Positions 23,875 through 32,385 of a stretch of DNA of 62,735 bases are shown here, one piece after another (the first letter of the stretch is position 1; each line of letters starts with the position of its first letter). The notes below the pieces were generated by a model that worked only from the letters and a program-made list of their open reading frames with translations, had not been told where the DNA came from and did not search any database. Where the stretch lies: the NCBI GenBank assembly GCA_027459705.1, contig DAIDHM010000110.1, positions 1 to 62,735 on the forward strand, in the 5' to 3' direction. The translations under genes were made by a program, and so were the position numbers. Source of the stretch: Ktedonobacteria bacterium (lineage in GTDB: Bacteria > Chloroflexota > Ktedonobacteria > Ktedonobacterales > JACDGC01).

Positions 23875-25203
23875 ATGTGGCGGCGTGCTCCTTCGCGCAA
23901 GCTTGAGCTAACCACCAGCGCGGCTGGTTCTGACTTATCGGCCAACAAAACACAGGACGATGGCTGGCAGCACGGTTTCACCGCTCTCCGACAGCGCAAC
24001 TTTCGGCTTTACTGGACGGGTCAACTGATCTCACAGATCGGCACCTTCATGCAGGTAACCGGCCAGGCATGGTTGGTGTTGCGGATCACCAGGAGCGGCT
24101 GGCAGCTTGGTCTTGTCGGCGCACTGCAATATCTGCCAGTCTTGCTCTTCGCTCTCTTTGGTGGAGTGTTGGCGGATCGCTGGCCGAAGCGGACCATGTT
24201 GATCGCGACACAATCCGCTCAGATGATCCAGGCATTGGTGTTGTGGCAACTTGTTGTCAGCAACCATGTGCAGCTCTGGGAAGTTGATCTGCTGGCCGTA
24301 CTGTTGGGGATCACAAGTAGCTTGGATCAACCAATACGCTCGTCCATCGTGGTCGAATTGGTTGGCAAAGATCATCTGTCGAACGCGATCGCGTTGAACT
24401 CCGCTCTCATGAATTTCGCACGGATCCTCGGGCCAGGGGTTGGAGGTCTGGTGATCGCGCGTAGCGGCGTGGGAGCACTTTTCCTTATCAACGCGTTGAG
24501 TTTTCTCCCTATTCTGGCAAATTTGCTGATGATGCGCAGTGACGACTTCTTCCATCAACCGCCCCAACTTGGAACGAGTCCCTCGCGACTCTCCGCCCTG
24601 ACGCGCGCGCGCGAGGGACTGATCTATGTCTGGCAATCGCCACCATTGGCACTGGTGATCGGCGTGGTTGGCCTGGTCCTCCTCTTTGGCGCGAATTTTA
24701 GCGTGGTATTGCCACTCATCGCCACCAACGTATTGCATGGTGGGGCAACCGCATTTGGCCTGCTCTCCGCCTCGATGGGACTCGGCGCGCTGAGCGGAAC
24801 GATATGGTTGATGTGGAGCGCGACGACGCCTTCCATTGCGCGCGTCCTGGGTGGCGCACTGGCTTTCAGCATTGCCCTCGCAGCTTTCGCGCTCTCGCCA
24901 AACCTGCCACTTGCCTTGATGATGATCGCGGCCACGGGTTGTGCCGAAGCCATCTTCGGCGCATTGGCAACCACCGTACTCCAGATGATCGCACCGGATG
25001 CCCTGCGTGGACGCGTTGCTAGTGTGGCGATTCTCTTTTTCACTGGCAGCATTCCTCCAGGCTATCTGTTGGCGGGCTGGCTATCGAGCGAATTTGGCGC
25101 GGCACTTGGCCTGCTGATCTGCGCCATCCTCTGCTTGACGACGGTCGGGATAGGCTGGTGGCGGCGGGGACCAGCGGAAGCGTCGATGGCGACACGGGCC
25201 TAG
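23875..25203 (+). CDS. MFS transporter (MFS_3 / EntS-like)
   Basis: A 442-residue major facilitator with about twelve hydrophobic segments and a 35-residue hydrophilic N-terminus. The start of the domain, FTALRQRNFRLYWTGQLISQ, is typical of the MFS_3 group. The conserved loop FGGVLADRWPKRTML follows the second helix, and ALRGRVASV lies in the second half. Members export siderophores, macrolides or other small molecules, and the substrate cannot be told here. The gene starts about 50 bases after the distal repeat of island 2. The start codon is uncertain within the first 35 residues. Confidence 0.88.
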   Translation: MWRRAPSRKLELTTSAAGSDLSANKTQDDGWQHGFTALRQRNFRLYWTGQLISQIGTFMQVTGQAWLVLRITRSGWQLGLVGALQYLPVLLFALFGGVLADRWPKRTMLIATQSAQMIQALVLWQLVVSNHVQLWEVDLLAVLLGITSSLDQPIRSSIVVELVGKDHLSNAIALNSALMNFARILGPGVGGLVIARSGVGALFLINALSFLPILANLLMMRSDDFFHQPPQLGTSPSRLSALTRAREGLIYVWQSPPLALVIGVVGLVLLFGANFSVVLPLIATNVLHGGATAFGLLSASMGLGALSGTIWLMWSATTPSIARVLGGALAFSIALAAFALSPNLPLALMMIAATGCAEAIFGALATTVLQMIAPDALRGRVASVAILFFTGSIPPGYLLAGWLSSEFGAALGLLICAILCLTTVGIGWWRRGPAEASMATRA

Positions 25204-25304
25204 TCAGAACTTCCAGCACCGCCAAGTCTGAGTGCCTCCTGAAAAATTTCCCTGAAGTTCCGGACAATTTTGCGGAAGAGACCACCCGTTCGGCCTAGTC
25301 GGGG

Positions 25305-25333
25305 TTGTGCACACAGGGCAGTCATGCTATACT
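25305..25333 (+). promoter_or_regulatory. Candidate promoter for the CxxC small protein
   Basis: TTGTGC (25305-25310), a 17-base spacer and TATACT (25328-25333), about 70 bases before ATG 25404. Confidence 0.5.
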
Positions 25334-25403
25334 CGCATCACGCGAATTGAGACCATTGGAGAGGGGACGCTCTCCTGAGGCTGGTAAAGGAGCATAATTA
25401 CTA

Positions 25404-25835
25404 ATGCGACAGAATCGTGGGCGCTATGATGCATGGGAAGAGCCATCCGATGATGCCTTGTCTTACGAAGGCGACGCCTATGGGTATCCAGATGAGCAAG
25501 GCCAGGAGCTGATGCCCTATCCCGATGAGCGCGGACTGCAGGCGAATCAGCCAGCGCCTCCCATGCCTTCTCTCGTCAACGTTTCCGCTACCGTCACCAA
25601 CTATGGTGCTCCACTGCTATCCTACAGCCGCACGATGCAGCGCTTTTACCAATTGCGCAAACAGGTGATGAGTCTGGGCCGACACAAATGCGCCATCTGC
25701 GGCGACCGCATCGGTGGATGGGCCTGGATTGCGCCAAATGGTGGTCACGCACACGATGGCTGTTATGATCGGTTGGCCTGGGCTTGGGCGACTGTCTATG
25801 CCGAGCAACAGCATATGGGCACGCGCGGGGAATAA
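25404..25835 (+). CDS. Small zinc-finger-like protein, unknown
   Basis: A 143-residue soluble protein. The first 55 residues are acidic, low-complexity and rich in Tyr, Asp and Pro. The C-terminal part has a likely zinc site, CAICGDRIGGWAWIAPNGGH followed by AHDGC, giving CxxC and HxxC pairs. It is followed by a Trp-rich helix. No family was recognised. It has its own promoter and a strong downstream hairpin, so it is probably a monocistronic real gene. Confidence 0.65.
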   Translation: MRQNRGRYDAWEEPSDDALSYEGDAYGYPDEQGQELMPYPDERGLQANQPAPPMPSLVNVSATVTNYGAPLLSYSRTMQRFYQLRKQVMSLGRHKCAICGDRIGGWAWIAPNGGHAHDGCYDRLAWAWATVYAEQQHMGTRGE

Positions 25836-25844
25836 GACCCTACC

Positions 25845-25893
25845 AAACAGCGGAGAGCTGAGGACCGCAGTGGTGCTCAGCTCTCCGCTGTTT
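25845..25893. terminator. Bidirectional hairpin between the zinc protein and gltX
   Basis: Arms 25845-25862 and 25876-25893 pair perfectly over 18 bp with a 13-base loop. The stem opens with AAA and closes with TTT, so it can work for both converging genes. Confidence 0.8.
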
Positions 25894-25896
25894 GAT

Positions 25897-27402
25897 CTAG
25901 AGCGCGGCAAGCAATTCTAGCCCGCTCCGCACCCGTTTGAGAGTCTCTTCGCGCCCCAGAATCTCCATGGTCGCGAAGAGCGGCGGGGTCTCTTTGCGGC
26001 CAGTTACGGCAACCCGCAGACCCATGAAGAGCGGACCTGGTCTGACCCCCATGTCGGTCGCCAATTGCCGCATCGTCTCTTCCAACACTGCGGCCTCCCA
26101 GGTCAGGTTGGACTCCAGGCTACCCAGCGCCCGCTCCATTCCGGAGCGCGCACCCGCGGCATCCAAGCCTTTGCCAATCAGCCACTCCACGGGATAAGTC
26201 AGGGTGTTTACAAAAAAGAAGTCCGTCAGTGGCACGACGTCGGTCAGGAGCTTGATCCGCTCTTGATCGAGTTGCACCACCCGACGCACAAAAGCACGAT
26301 TCAGCGGCCGCGCGACCTCGTCGGGGAGGCCACCATCGGCGGCAGGTCGCTCCATGAAGGGCAGGACGTGATCAAGCAACTCGTCGATCGCCATCTGACG
26401 GATGTAGACGCCATTGAACCACTTCATGCGTTCTTCGTCGAAGACCGCTCCTGACCGCTGGACGCGCTCCAGGCTGAAGGCCTGTTGCAATTGATCCACC
26501 GAGAGGATCTCGGTCTTATCGTCATACGACCAGCCGAGCAGCGCCAAATAGTTGATAATGGCGTGCGGCAAAAATCCCTGATCGCGATAATAAAGAATTG
26601 ATTGCGCTCCGCGCCGTTTACTTAGTTTACGCCCATCTGACCCCATCACACTGGGCACATGTGCTGTGATCGGCCATTCCCATTGCAAGGCGTCATAGAT
26701 CAGTTTATGAATCGGCGCGGTGGAGAGCCACTCATCGCCGCGCAAGATATGCGTGAAACGCATCAGATGATCATCGATGACACTGGCAAGATGGTAGGTC
26801 GGATAGCCATCCGATTTCAGCAGAACCAGATCTTCTAAGGCGCGATGGTGAAAGACCACGTCGCCACGTAGGGCATCGGGAACGATCGTGTCACCATCTG
26901 TGGGAATGGCAATGCGGACAACATAAGACAGGCCCGCTGCGAGATTGGCATCGATCTCGCTGGGTGACAACCGACGACACCGACGATCATACCCGGTCGT
27001 TGGCAGATGTCGCGCTTGCTGATCCGCATACATCTCTTCCAACCGCTCCTTTGAACAGAAGCAGCGGTAAGCATGGCCACTGGCGACGAGTTGATGCGCA
27101 TAGGCCGCGTAAAGATCACGCCGTTGCGATTGATAATATGGCCCAAAGGGACCACCGATGACTGGACCTTCATCCAAATCAATACCCATCCAGCGGAATC
27201 CTTCGAGAAAGTCCTCGACCACACCAGGAACGGTCCGTTGCTGGTCGGTATCCTCGACGCGCAAAGCGAACTGTCCACCATGACGGCGAGCGAGCAACCA
27301 GCTGAAGATGATGGTGCGGAATCCGCCAATATGCAAGAAACCGGTAGGGCTGGGCGCGAAACGCGTGCGAACAGTCGCTGTCTGGGGATCCGCGGTGCTC
27401 AT
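25897..27402 (-). CDS. gltX: Glutamyl-tRNA synthetase
   Basis: A 501-residue class Ic synthetase that charges tRNA-Glu (and tRNA-Gln if it is non-discriminating). The HIGH motif is in FAPSPTGFLHIGG, and the KMSKS motif is KLSKRRG. The zinc-like region CFCSKERLEEMY and the DEWLSTAPIHKLIYDAL segment are present. ATG 27402 follows AGGAGG; the longer frame from 27429 is not needed. A single copy is seen in the window, so discriminating status is unknown. Confidence 0.96.
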   Translation of the reverse strand: MSTADPQTATVRTRFAPSPTGFLHIGGFRTIIFSWLLARRHGGQFALRVEDTDQQRTVPGVVEDFLEGFRWMGIDLDEGPVIGGPFGPYYQSQRRDLYAAYAHQLVASGHAYRCFCSKERLEEMYADQQARHLPTTGYDRRCRRLSPSEIDANLAAGLSYVVRIAIPTDGDTIVPDALRGDVVFHHRALEDLVLLKSDGYPTYHLASVIDDHLMRFTHILRGDEWLSTAPIHKLIYDALQWEWPITAHVPSVMGSDGRKLSKRRGAQSILYYRDQGFLPHAIINYLALLGWSYDDKTEILSVDQLQQAFSLERVQRSGAVFDEERMKWFNGVYIRQMAIDELLDHVLPFMERPAADGGLPDEVARPLNRAFVRRVVQLDQERIKLLTDVVPLTDFFFVNTLTYPVEWLIGKGLDAAGARSGMERALGSLESNLTWEAAVLEETMRQLATDMGVRPGPLFMGLRVAVTGRKETPPLFATMEILGREETLKRVRSGLELLAAL

Positions 27403-27439
27403 GGGGTCCTCCTGTGGCTGGGATAACACTACACATTGC

Positions 27440-27469
27440 AGTGTACGTCGCTCCCCTTCTCCTTGTCAA
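27440..27469 (-). promoter_or_regulatory. Candidate promoter for gltX
   Basis: On the minus strand TTGACA (27469-27464), an 18-base spacer and TACACT (27445-27440), about 38 bases from the start. Confidence 0.55.
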
Positions 27470-27585
27470 ATCGCAAATGGTTTAGAAACTTCGTACGCCA
27501 TAGCCATTCTATGCGCCAAGCGTACGAGTCAACGCAAATACTGCTATACTGAGCTAGGTGGAATTGATCGGGAGGAGCGTGCGTT

Positions 27586-30114
27586 ATGGCTGAGACACCA
27601 GAAAATACCTCACCACTGGATTCAGAACAATCCCCATTCGATCCGCAGGATCCTGCGGGCGAACTACCTATTCCCACGCGTGGAGCCGTCGACCCACAGG
27701 CCGCCGCGGATCTCCGCCGATTGCGACATCGGCGCAAACGTTATACGTTATTTTTGATGCGCGGCAATCGGCGGCGAATCGAACAACACCATCGTTCCTT
27801 GCGTCGTTCGATCTTGCTGACTATCGGCGCGCTCTGCGCATTTACTATCGGCATGACAGGGGCTATTGCTGGTTTCGCCTATGGCTACTATCAAAGCCAA
27901 GCCGCGGCCATTGCGGCCCTCCAACAGCGCGTCTTACAGAATGATAGTGTGCGCCTTTATGACATGCACGGAACACTGATCTATGAATTTCAAGATCTGG
28001 GTATCAAACACAGTATCACGTATAACCAGATTCCTCCAGTCGTCCGCAATGCCACTGTTTCGATCGAAGATCAATATTTTTGGACAAATAATGGCATAGA
28101 CTTCAACCGTATTGTTGGGGCAGCCCTGGCAAATATCGCTAGCGGCCAGATCCGCGAGGGCGGAAGTACTATCACGCAGCAGTTGATTAAGAATTATATT
28201 TTTAATCCTGACCCCACTCAATCGTACTATGCCGCACCGACCTTTGATCGTAAGATCCGCGAGGCAATTCTGGCAGTGGGGATGACCGAGACGGGGGCTT
28301 ACACAAAGTCGCAGATCTTGACGATGTATCTCAATATCATCCCATACGGTCCCGATATCTACGGCATTGACGCCGCCGCCGCCAAATATTTTGGATATCA
28401 GGATGACCCCAGCACAGGTCAGGTCGCGGCACAACATCTGACTCTGGCTGAAGCCAGCTTTCTGGCCGGTATCCCGGAAAATCCCAATGCCAACAACCCA
28501 CTGACCAGCGCGGGCTTTAACAGTGCCTTGCTCCGCCAGCAGTTAGTCTTGCAGGCAATGGTCAAGCAACATTACATCACACAGGCCCAGGCTGACCAGG
28601 CATGGAAAGATTCCCACGGACTCAATTTCCTCAAGGTCGCCCCGGTGGTGCCAAATCTGGCACCGCACTTCGTGGAGTACGTGCGGCAACAACTCCTGCA
28701 GATGGTCGACTCAGGCCAGCTCAATCTCTCACGTTCGGGCCTCTCGATTTATACGACCCTGGATCTGCCACTCCAGACGAAAGTGCAACAAGAGATGCAA
28801 TCCCATCTCTTTGGTTCGATCTTCAATGCCCAGGGGCAGGTGATTGGTTCGCAACGTGTACCCGATGACTATGGTGGCGATGTACGCTATGACAATGCCT
28901 CAAACTCGGCGGCGGTCTTGATCCAGCAGAGTACTGGCGATCTGCGTGTCTTGCTGGGAAGCTGGGCAACTACTTTGACGAAAGATCCCATCAATGGGAC
29001 ACCGGTCAATGGCAGTTTCGATGTCGCGACGCAGGGCTTACGACAAGCAGGATCATCGTTCAAACCGCTCGTCTATACGACGGCCTTCGAAAAAGGCTGG
29101 TTTCCAGCGATGACCGTCACCGACGCGCCAACCGAGTTCCCAGATGGCAATAACGCCCCCTATAAGCCGCTGGATTTCAATCGAGGAAAATTCGAGGGAA
29201 CAGTGACCTTACGGACAGCCCTGCAACACTCGCTCAATGTTCCGGCGATCAAGGTGCTGAATTTTGTAGGGGTCAATAATGTCGTCTGCCCGAGTCATTA
29301 TGATGCCACGTTGGCGATGAATGTCTGTGACGACAGCGGAACGTCAACCATGGCGCGCCTCGGGTTTGAAGGGTACAATGGGTATCCCGGTCTGGCAATG
29401 GGCATTGGTTCGTTGGGGGTCAAGCTGATGGATATGGTCAGCGCCTATACGACGTTTGCCAATTATGGCCGCCGGATCGCGCCCAACGCGATCGATCACA
29501 TCGTGGACGCGGAAGGCAATGTCCTCTATCAGTATGTGCCACCACAAGGTGTTCGCGTCTTTCAGCCGCAGGTCACTTACCTGACCACCAGCGTACTGAC
29601 GGACAATAATGCACGCGCTTCAGACTTTGGCGATTGCAGCCCACTCTACCTCTTTACGTCATCGTGGTCACAATGCCACTATAATCATGACCCTGGTACG
29701 GTCTATCCGGCGGCGGCCAAGACCGGCACCACCGATAATCTGGCGGATGACTGGACGATCGGCTACACCATGGATTATACCGGCGGGGTCTGGGTAGGCA
29801 ACGATAACGAAGGCAACGACATGTTCCATATCGACGGTATTACCGGCGCGGCACCGATCTGGAATAAGATGATGCTCGATGCCGAGCAGGGGGCTCCACC
29901 AACCCAGTTTCCAGTGCCACAAGGGATGGTGCGCGCAACTTTTAGTTCCAATAATGTCACGACGACTGATTGGTTCATTCAAGGGACAGTACCCACAGTG
30001 CAGGGTATCGGTAATGGAGGCCCAGTCCTTTGTATCAATCTGATCGATGTCGGACCTAACCCCTGGAATTTCTGCGGCAATCAGCCCCAAAATCCACCGG
30101 CGAATAAGCCCTAG
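27586..30114 (+). CDS. Class A penicillin-binding protein (PBP1A-type)
   Basis: An 842-residue bifunctional peptidoglycan synthase. A hydrophilic, Pro-rich cytoplasmic N-terminus (1-70) precedes one transmembrane helix (about 75-100). The GT51 glycosyltransferase domain has its catalytic glutamate E161 in SIEDQYFW and GGSTITQQLIKNY. The transpeptidase domain carries the SxxK motif at S490/K493 (GSSFKP), the SxN motif in HSLNVP and KTGT from K712. It polymerises and crosslinks the wall outside the membrane. A short Pro/Asn-rich end follows. It is divergent from gltX, with a possible TATACT -10 at 27545-27550. Confidence 0.94.
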   Translation: MAETPENTSPLDSEQSPFDPQDPAGELPIPTRGAVDPQAAADLRRLRHRRKRYTLFLMRGNRRRIEQHHRSLRRSILLTIGALCAFTIGMTGAIAGFAYGYYQSQAAAIAALQQRVLQNDSVRLYDMHGTLIYEFQDLGIKHSITYNQIPPVVRNATVSIEDQYFWTNNGIDFNRIVGAALANIASGQIREGGSTITQQLIKNYIFNPDPTQSYYAAPTFDRKIREAILAVGMTETGAYTKSQILTMYLNIIPYGPDIYGIDAAAAKYFGYQDDPSTGQVAAQHLTLAEASFLAGIPENPNANNPLTSAGFNSALLRQQLVLQAMVKQHYITQAQADQAWKDSHGLNFLKVAPVVPNLAPHFVEYVRQQLLQMVDSGQLNLSRSGLSIYTTLDLPLQTKVQQEMQSHLFGSIFNAQGQVIGSQRVPDDYGGDVRYDNASNSAAVLIQQSTGDLRVLLGSWATTLTKDPINGTPVNGSFDVATQGLRQAGSSFKPLVYTTAFEKGWFPAMTVTDAPTEFPDGNNAPYKPLDFNRGKFEGTVTLRTALQHSLNVPAIKVLNFVGVNNVVCPSHYDATLAMNVCDDSGTSTMARLGFEGYNGYPGLAMGIGSLGVKLMDMVSAYTTFANYGRRIAPNAIDHIVDAEGNVLYQYVPPQGVRVFQPQVTYLTTSVLTDNNARASDFGDCSPLYLFTSSWSQCHYNHDPGTVYPAAAKTGTTDNLADDWTIGYTMDYTGGVWVGNDNEGNDMFHIDGITGAAPIWNKMMLDAEQGAPPTQFPVPQGMVRATFSSNNVTTTDWFIQGTVPTVQGIGNGGPVLCINLIDVGPNPWNFCGNQPQNPPANKP

Positions 30115-30176
30115 TCATGCAGGTGGAGGCACCCGATCCGCTGATCGCGTGCTCGTCAACCTCACCTCACCTAGCG

Positions 30177-30232
30177 CGCGAAGCACGCGGGGAACCGATG
30201 ATTCATGACACCGGTACCCCGCGTGCTTCGCG
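30177..30232 (+). terminator. Long hairpin downstream of the PBP gene
   Basis: Arms 30177-30192 and 30217-30232 pair over 16 bp with a 24-base loop whose ends also partly pair. It lies about 60 bases after the PBP stop. Confidence 0.6.
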
Positions 30233-30255
30233 TTGTATGAAGTGGGCAAACACAT

Positions 30256-30319
30256 GCATCCCCTCTCCCCCACGACCTTACAAGCCGATGACGGCAGGGC
30301 GCGCGGGGAGAGGGGATGC
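30256..30319 (-). terminator. Hairpin downstream of the zinc-ribbon gene
   Basis: Arms 30256-30270 and 30305-30319 pair over 15 bp with a 34-base loop. It sits just after the minus-strand gene ending at 30334. Confidence 0.5.
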
Positions 30320-30333
30320 GAATTGCGCAAATA

Positions 30334-30642
30334 TCAATCAGCCGCCAGCGGACTACCCCCATCAGAGTTGAATCCAAAAAGGCCGCTAAAATCTCCATTG
30401 AACGTATCAAGGAACGAATGCATGGCGCGTACATCATGCTGCGAAATCGTCGTGGCAGAGGAAGCGGGGAGAGAGACAACGAAGATGCGGCGATGGTGAC
30501 ACCCACCGCAGGTCACCATCACAACGCGCGTGTGCTGACGCTGGGCCAGAACAAAAAGCGCTTCCGGGCGCTGGGTCTTTTGACAAGATGGACAAGCGCG
30601 ATGCGCAAAATAATGCTGGAGAAAGCGCTGTTCATATTGCAT
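30334..30642 (-). CDS. Small zinc-ribbon protein
   Basis: A 102-residue protein with two CxxC pairs (CPSCQK and CGGCHH) that can form a zinc ribbon. It has a helical C-terminal part reading HDVRAMHSFLDTFNGDFSGLFG. I do not know a named function, but the pattern (ribbon followed by a short acidic/aromatic helix) looks like a real conserved protein rather than chance. It lies on the same strand as the DUF151 gene, 97 bases downstream of it. Confidence 0.65.
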   Translation of the reverse strand: MQYEQRFLQHYFAHRACPSCQKTQRPEALFVLAQRQHTRVVMVTCGGCHHRRIFVVSLPASSATTISQHDVRAMHSFLDTFNGDFSGLFGFNSDGGSPLAAD

Positions 30643-30739
30643 AGGTCCACCTTCATGTCACATGACGACAACCAGCGCAGGTCGACGGTCAACGAACGGC
30701 AACGGCGCGCGTGGTGACCGATCACCACGCGCGCCGTGC

Positions 30740-31270
30740 TTACTTCTCTTTGCCAAAATCATCAAGAATATCGAGGCTTTGAATAAAGTCCCGATACGCA
30801 TCCAGATTGTACTCAGGACCATTCGGAGTACCTTTGCTGCTTTTGCCTTTTCGACTCGGTTTCTCCAAGCCTTCCGGAAAGACCGCCGCCGCATCAAGTA
30901 CCTCATCGGCAGCAAAAATGGGACATTTCACTCGTACGGCCAATGCAATCGCATCGCTTGGGCGAGCATCGATTTCGGTCTGACGACCAGCGATTTCGAT
31001 GGTAATCCGAGCGTAATAGGTCTCATTCCGCAACTCTGTCACCGCGACTTTGATCACCTGGCCGCCCAGTTCACTGATGATCGTTTTCATCAGATCATGC
31101 GTCAATGGACGAGGAGAAACGTGCCCTTGCATCTCGTGCGCAATCGCCATCGCAAGGTCTGGCATGATCCAAATAAAGAGATAGCGATCCTGATGCAGGT
31201 CGCGCAATATGACGCAGCGTTGCCCGTTCCCCGTGCTGACACGAACGCTGTCGATAGTCATCTCTACCAT
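30740..31270 (-). CDS. Bifunctional nuclease (DUF151) family protein
   Basis: A 176-residue protein with the BFN/DUF151 domain (about 1-125): MVEMTIDSVRVSTGNGQRCV, LPLFIW-like RYLFIWIMPDLAMAIAHEMQ, and the DARPSDAIALAVRVKCPIF signature. Family members show nuclease activity in plants and Thermotoga. The bacterial role is not well defined. ATG 31270 follows GGAGGGA; a TTG two codons earlier is the alternative. The last 45 residues are charged and probably flexible. It has its own promoter upstream. Confidence 0.9.
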   Translation of the reverse strand: MVEMTIDSVRVSTGNGQRCVILRDLHQDRYLFIWIMPDLAMAIAHEMQGHVSPRPLTHDLMKTIISELGGQVIKVAVTELRNETYYARITIEIAGRQTEIDARPSDAIALAVRVKCPIFAADEVLDAAAVFPEGLEKPSRKGKSSKGTPNGPEYNLDAYRDFIQSLDILDDFGKEK

Positions 31271-31315
31271 GCGCAATCCCTCCTACGATGGCGAGCCAGG
31301 ATGTACGGCATCTGT

Positions 31316-31344
31316 ATTGTAGCATGTATCGGTTTCACTAGCAA
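31316..31344 (-). promoter_or_regulatory. Promoter for the DUF151 gene
   Basis: On the minus strand TTGCTA (31344-31339), a 17-base spacer and TACAAT (31321-31316), about 46 bases before the start. Confidence 0.6.
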
Positions 31345-31399
31345 ATCACACAAGAGATGCGGAAGTGGGAAGCAAACCTAAGAAGGATGGGTATGTCGC

Positions 31400-31428
31400 T
31401 TGACATAGAGCATGTGGTCTGGTACAAT
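31400..31428 (+). promoter_or_regulatory. Consensus-like promoter of lexA
   Basis: TTGACA (31400-31405), exactly 17 bases, then TACAAT (31423-31428). This is one of the best sigma-70-type promoters in the window. Confidence 0.8.
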
Positions 31429-31433
31429 AATTT

Positions 31434-31447
31434 CAAACGTAAGTTCA
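31434..31447. promoter_or_regulatory. Putative LexA box at the lexA transcription start
   Basis: CAAACGTAAGTTCA has the AAC-N4-GTT dyad of the Gram-positive LexA box (CGAACRNRYGTTYG), agreeing at 11 of 14 positions. It begins five bases after the -10, over the expected +1, which fits autorepression. Confidence 0.6.
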
Positions 31448-31472
31448 AGGTGCGTTATAAGGAGAATGTATT

Positions 31473-32132
31473 ATGGGGTCAGACGATCTGAGTGAGCGCC
31501 AACTCGCGCTCTTACAATTCATAGAATCCTATATTATGGAACAGGGGCGCCCGCCAACAAACCGTGAGATTGGGGGAGACCTTGGTATCGAATCGACTGG
31601 CCATGTTAATTATCATCTCTCCGTATTAGAAAAAAAAGGCTACATCAGCCGTGAGCCGCGCAAAAGCCGCGCGATCCGAGTATTGCGGTCACTGATTCCC
31701 GCAGAATACGTCCCCGAAGAGCGATCCATACCTATCATGGGAACGATCGCCGCAGGTTCGCCGCTAGAGTTTTTTCGCGGGCATGGCGACTTGCTGGATT
31801 GGGTTAACCCCAGTCACTATGCCAGTGGCGCTTATGCTTTACAGGTCAAAGGTGACTCCATGATCGAGGATGGCATCTTGGAGGGTGATTACGTCATCGT
31901 CGAACCAAACCAGGACCCCCATCAGCGTGATATTATTGTCGCCACGAACACCCTCGCTGGTGCTGAAGGCGCGGCAACGCTCAAACGCTTTTTCCGCGAA
32001 GATCGTGCTATCCGCCTACAACCCGCCAATAGTAATTATTCGCCGTATATTATTTCCCAGGAAGAATGGGATACTTCCTGGCAAGTACAGGGGCGTGTCG
32101 CGGCGATCATTCGTCCATATAACGACCGCTGA
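31473..32132 (+). CDS. lexA: SOS repressor LexA
   Basis: A 219-residue LexA. A winged-helix DNA-binding domain (1-70) includes GRPPTNREIGGDLGIESTGH and the wing KKGYISREPRKSRAIRVL. The S24 peptidase domain has the self-cleavage site A94-G95 in GTIAAGSPLE, the nucleophile S129 in GDSMIEDGI and the general base K171 in TLKRFF. It represses DNA-damage genes until RecA triggers cleavage. Start by AAGGAGA. RecA is not in the window. A LexA box lies in its own promoter. Confidence 0.96.
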   Translation: MGSDDLSERQLALLQFIESYIMEQGRPPTNREIGGDLGIESTGHVNYHLSVLEKKGYISREPRKSRAIRVLRSLIPAEYVPEERSIPIMGTIAAGSPLEFFRGHGDLLDWVNPSHYASGAYALQVKGDSMIEDGILEGDYVIVEPNQDPHQRDIIVATNTLAGAEGAATLKRFFREDRAIRLQPANSNYSPYIISQEEWDTSWQVQGRVAAIIRPYNDR

Positions 32133-32137
32133 GTGCT

Positions 32138-32305
32138 TTGACACTCCCCCCGGCTAAAGCACGGGGGACTTGGGGTTCAAGCCAGCGTGCTTACCAGCCA
32201 GACTTACGCCTGACTGCCAGAGGCCCCTCTGTCCCAGGTGTTTCCATCGCCGCAGCTGGCCGTTTCCCTGGGCCTCATGGTACGGAGAGCGGCGCGCACA
32301 ATATT
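32138..32305. mobile_element. Solo end of an IS200/IS605-like element (remnant)
   Basis: Right after the lexA stop the sequence reads GACACTCCCCCCGGCTAAAG and continues with a CGGGGGACTTGGGG stretch and a long GC-rich, structured run. GACACTCCCnCGGCTAAAGC-type hairpins are typical ends of IS200/IS605/TnpB elements in Chloroflexota and cyanobacteria. The orientation would put tnpB on the minus strand to the right, but no transposase or TnpB frame is present there. Limits are approximate and the call rests on pattern memory, not a search. Confidence 0.45.
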
Positions 32306-32320
32306 CAGCGCCACATGAAA

Positions 32321-32365
32321 CAGAGAGGGCCAATCAAGTTGTGGAAACTTGATTGGCCCTCTCTG
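32321..32365. terminator. Very strong 20-bp hairpin between lexA and mraY
   Basis: Arms 32321-32340 and 32346-32365 are perfectly complementary over 20 bp with a 5-base loop. It lies between converging genes and may terminate both. It may also belong to the adjacent IS end. Confidence 0.7.
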
Positions 32366-32385
32366 TGGTGACCGGCACCCTATGG

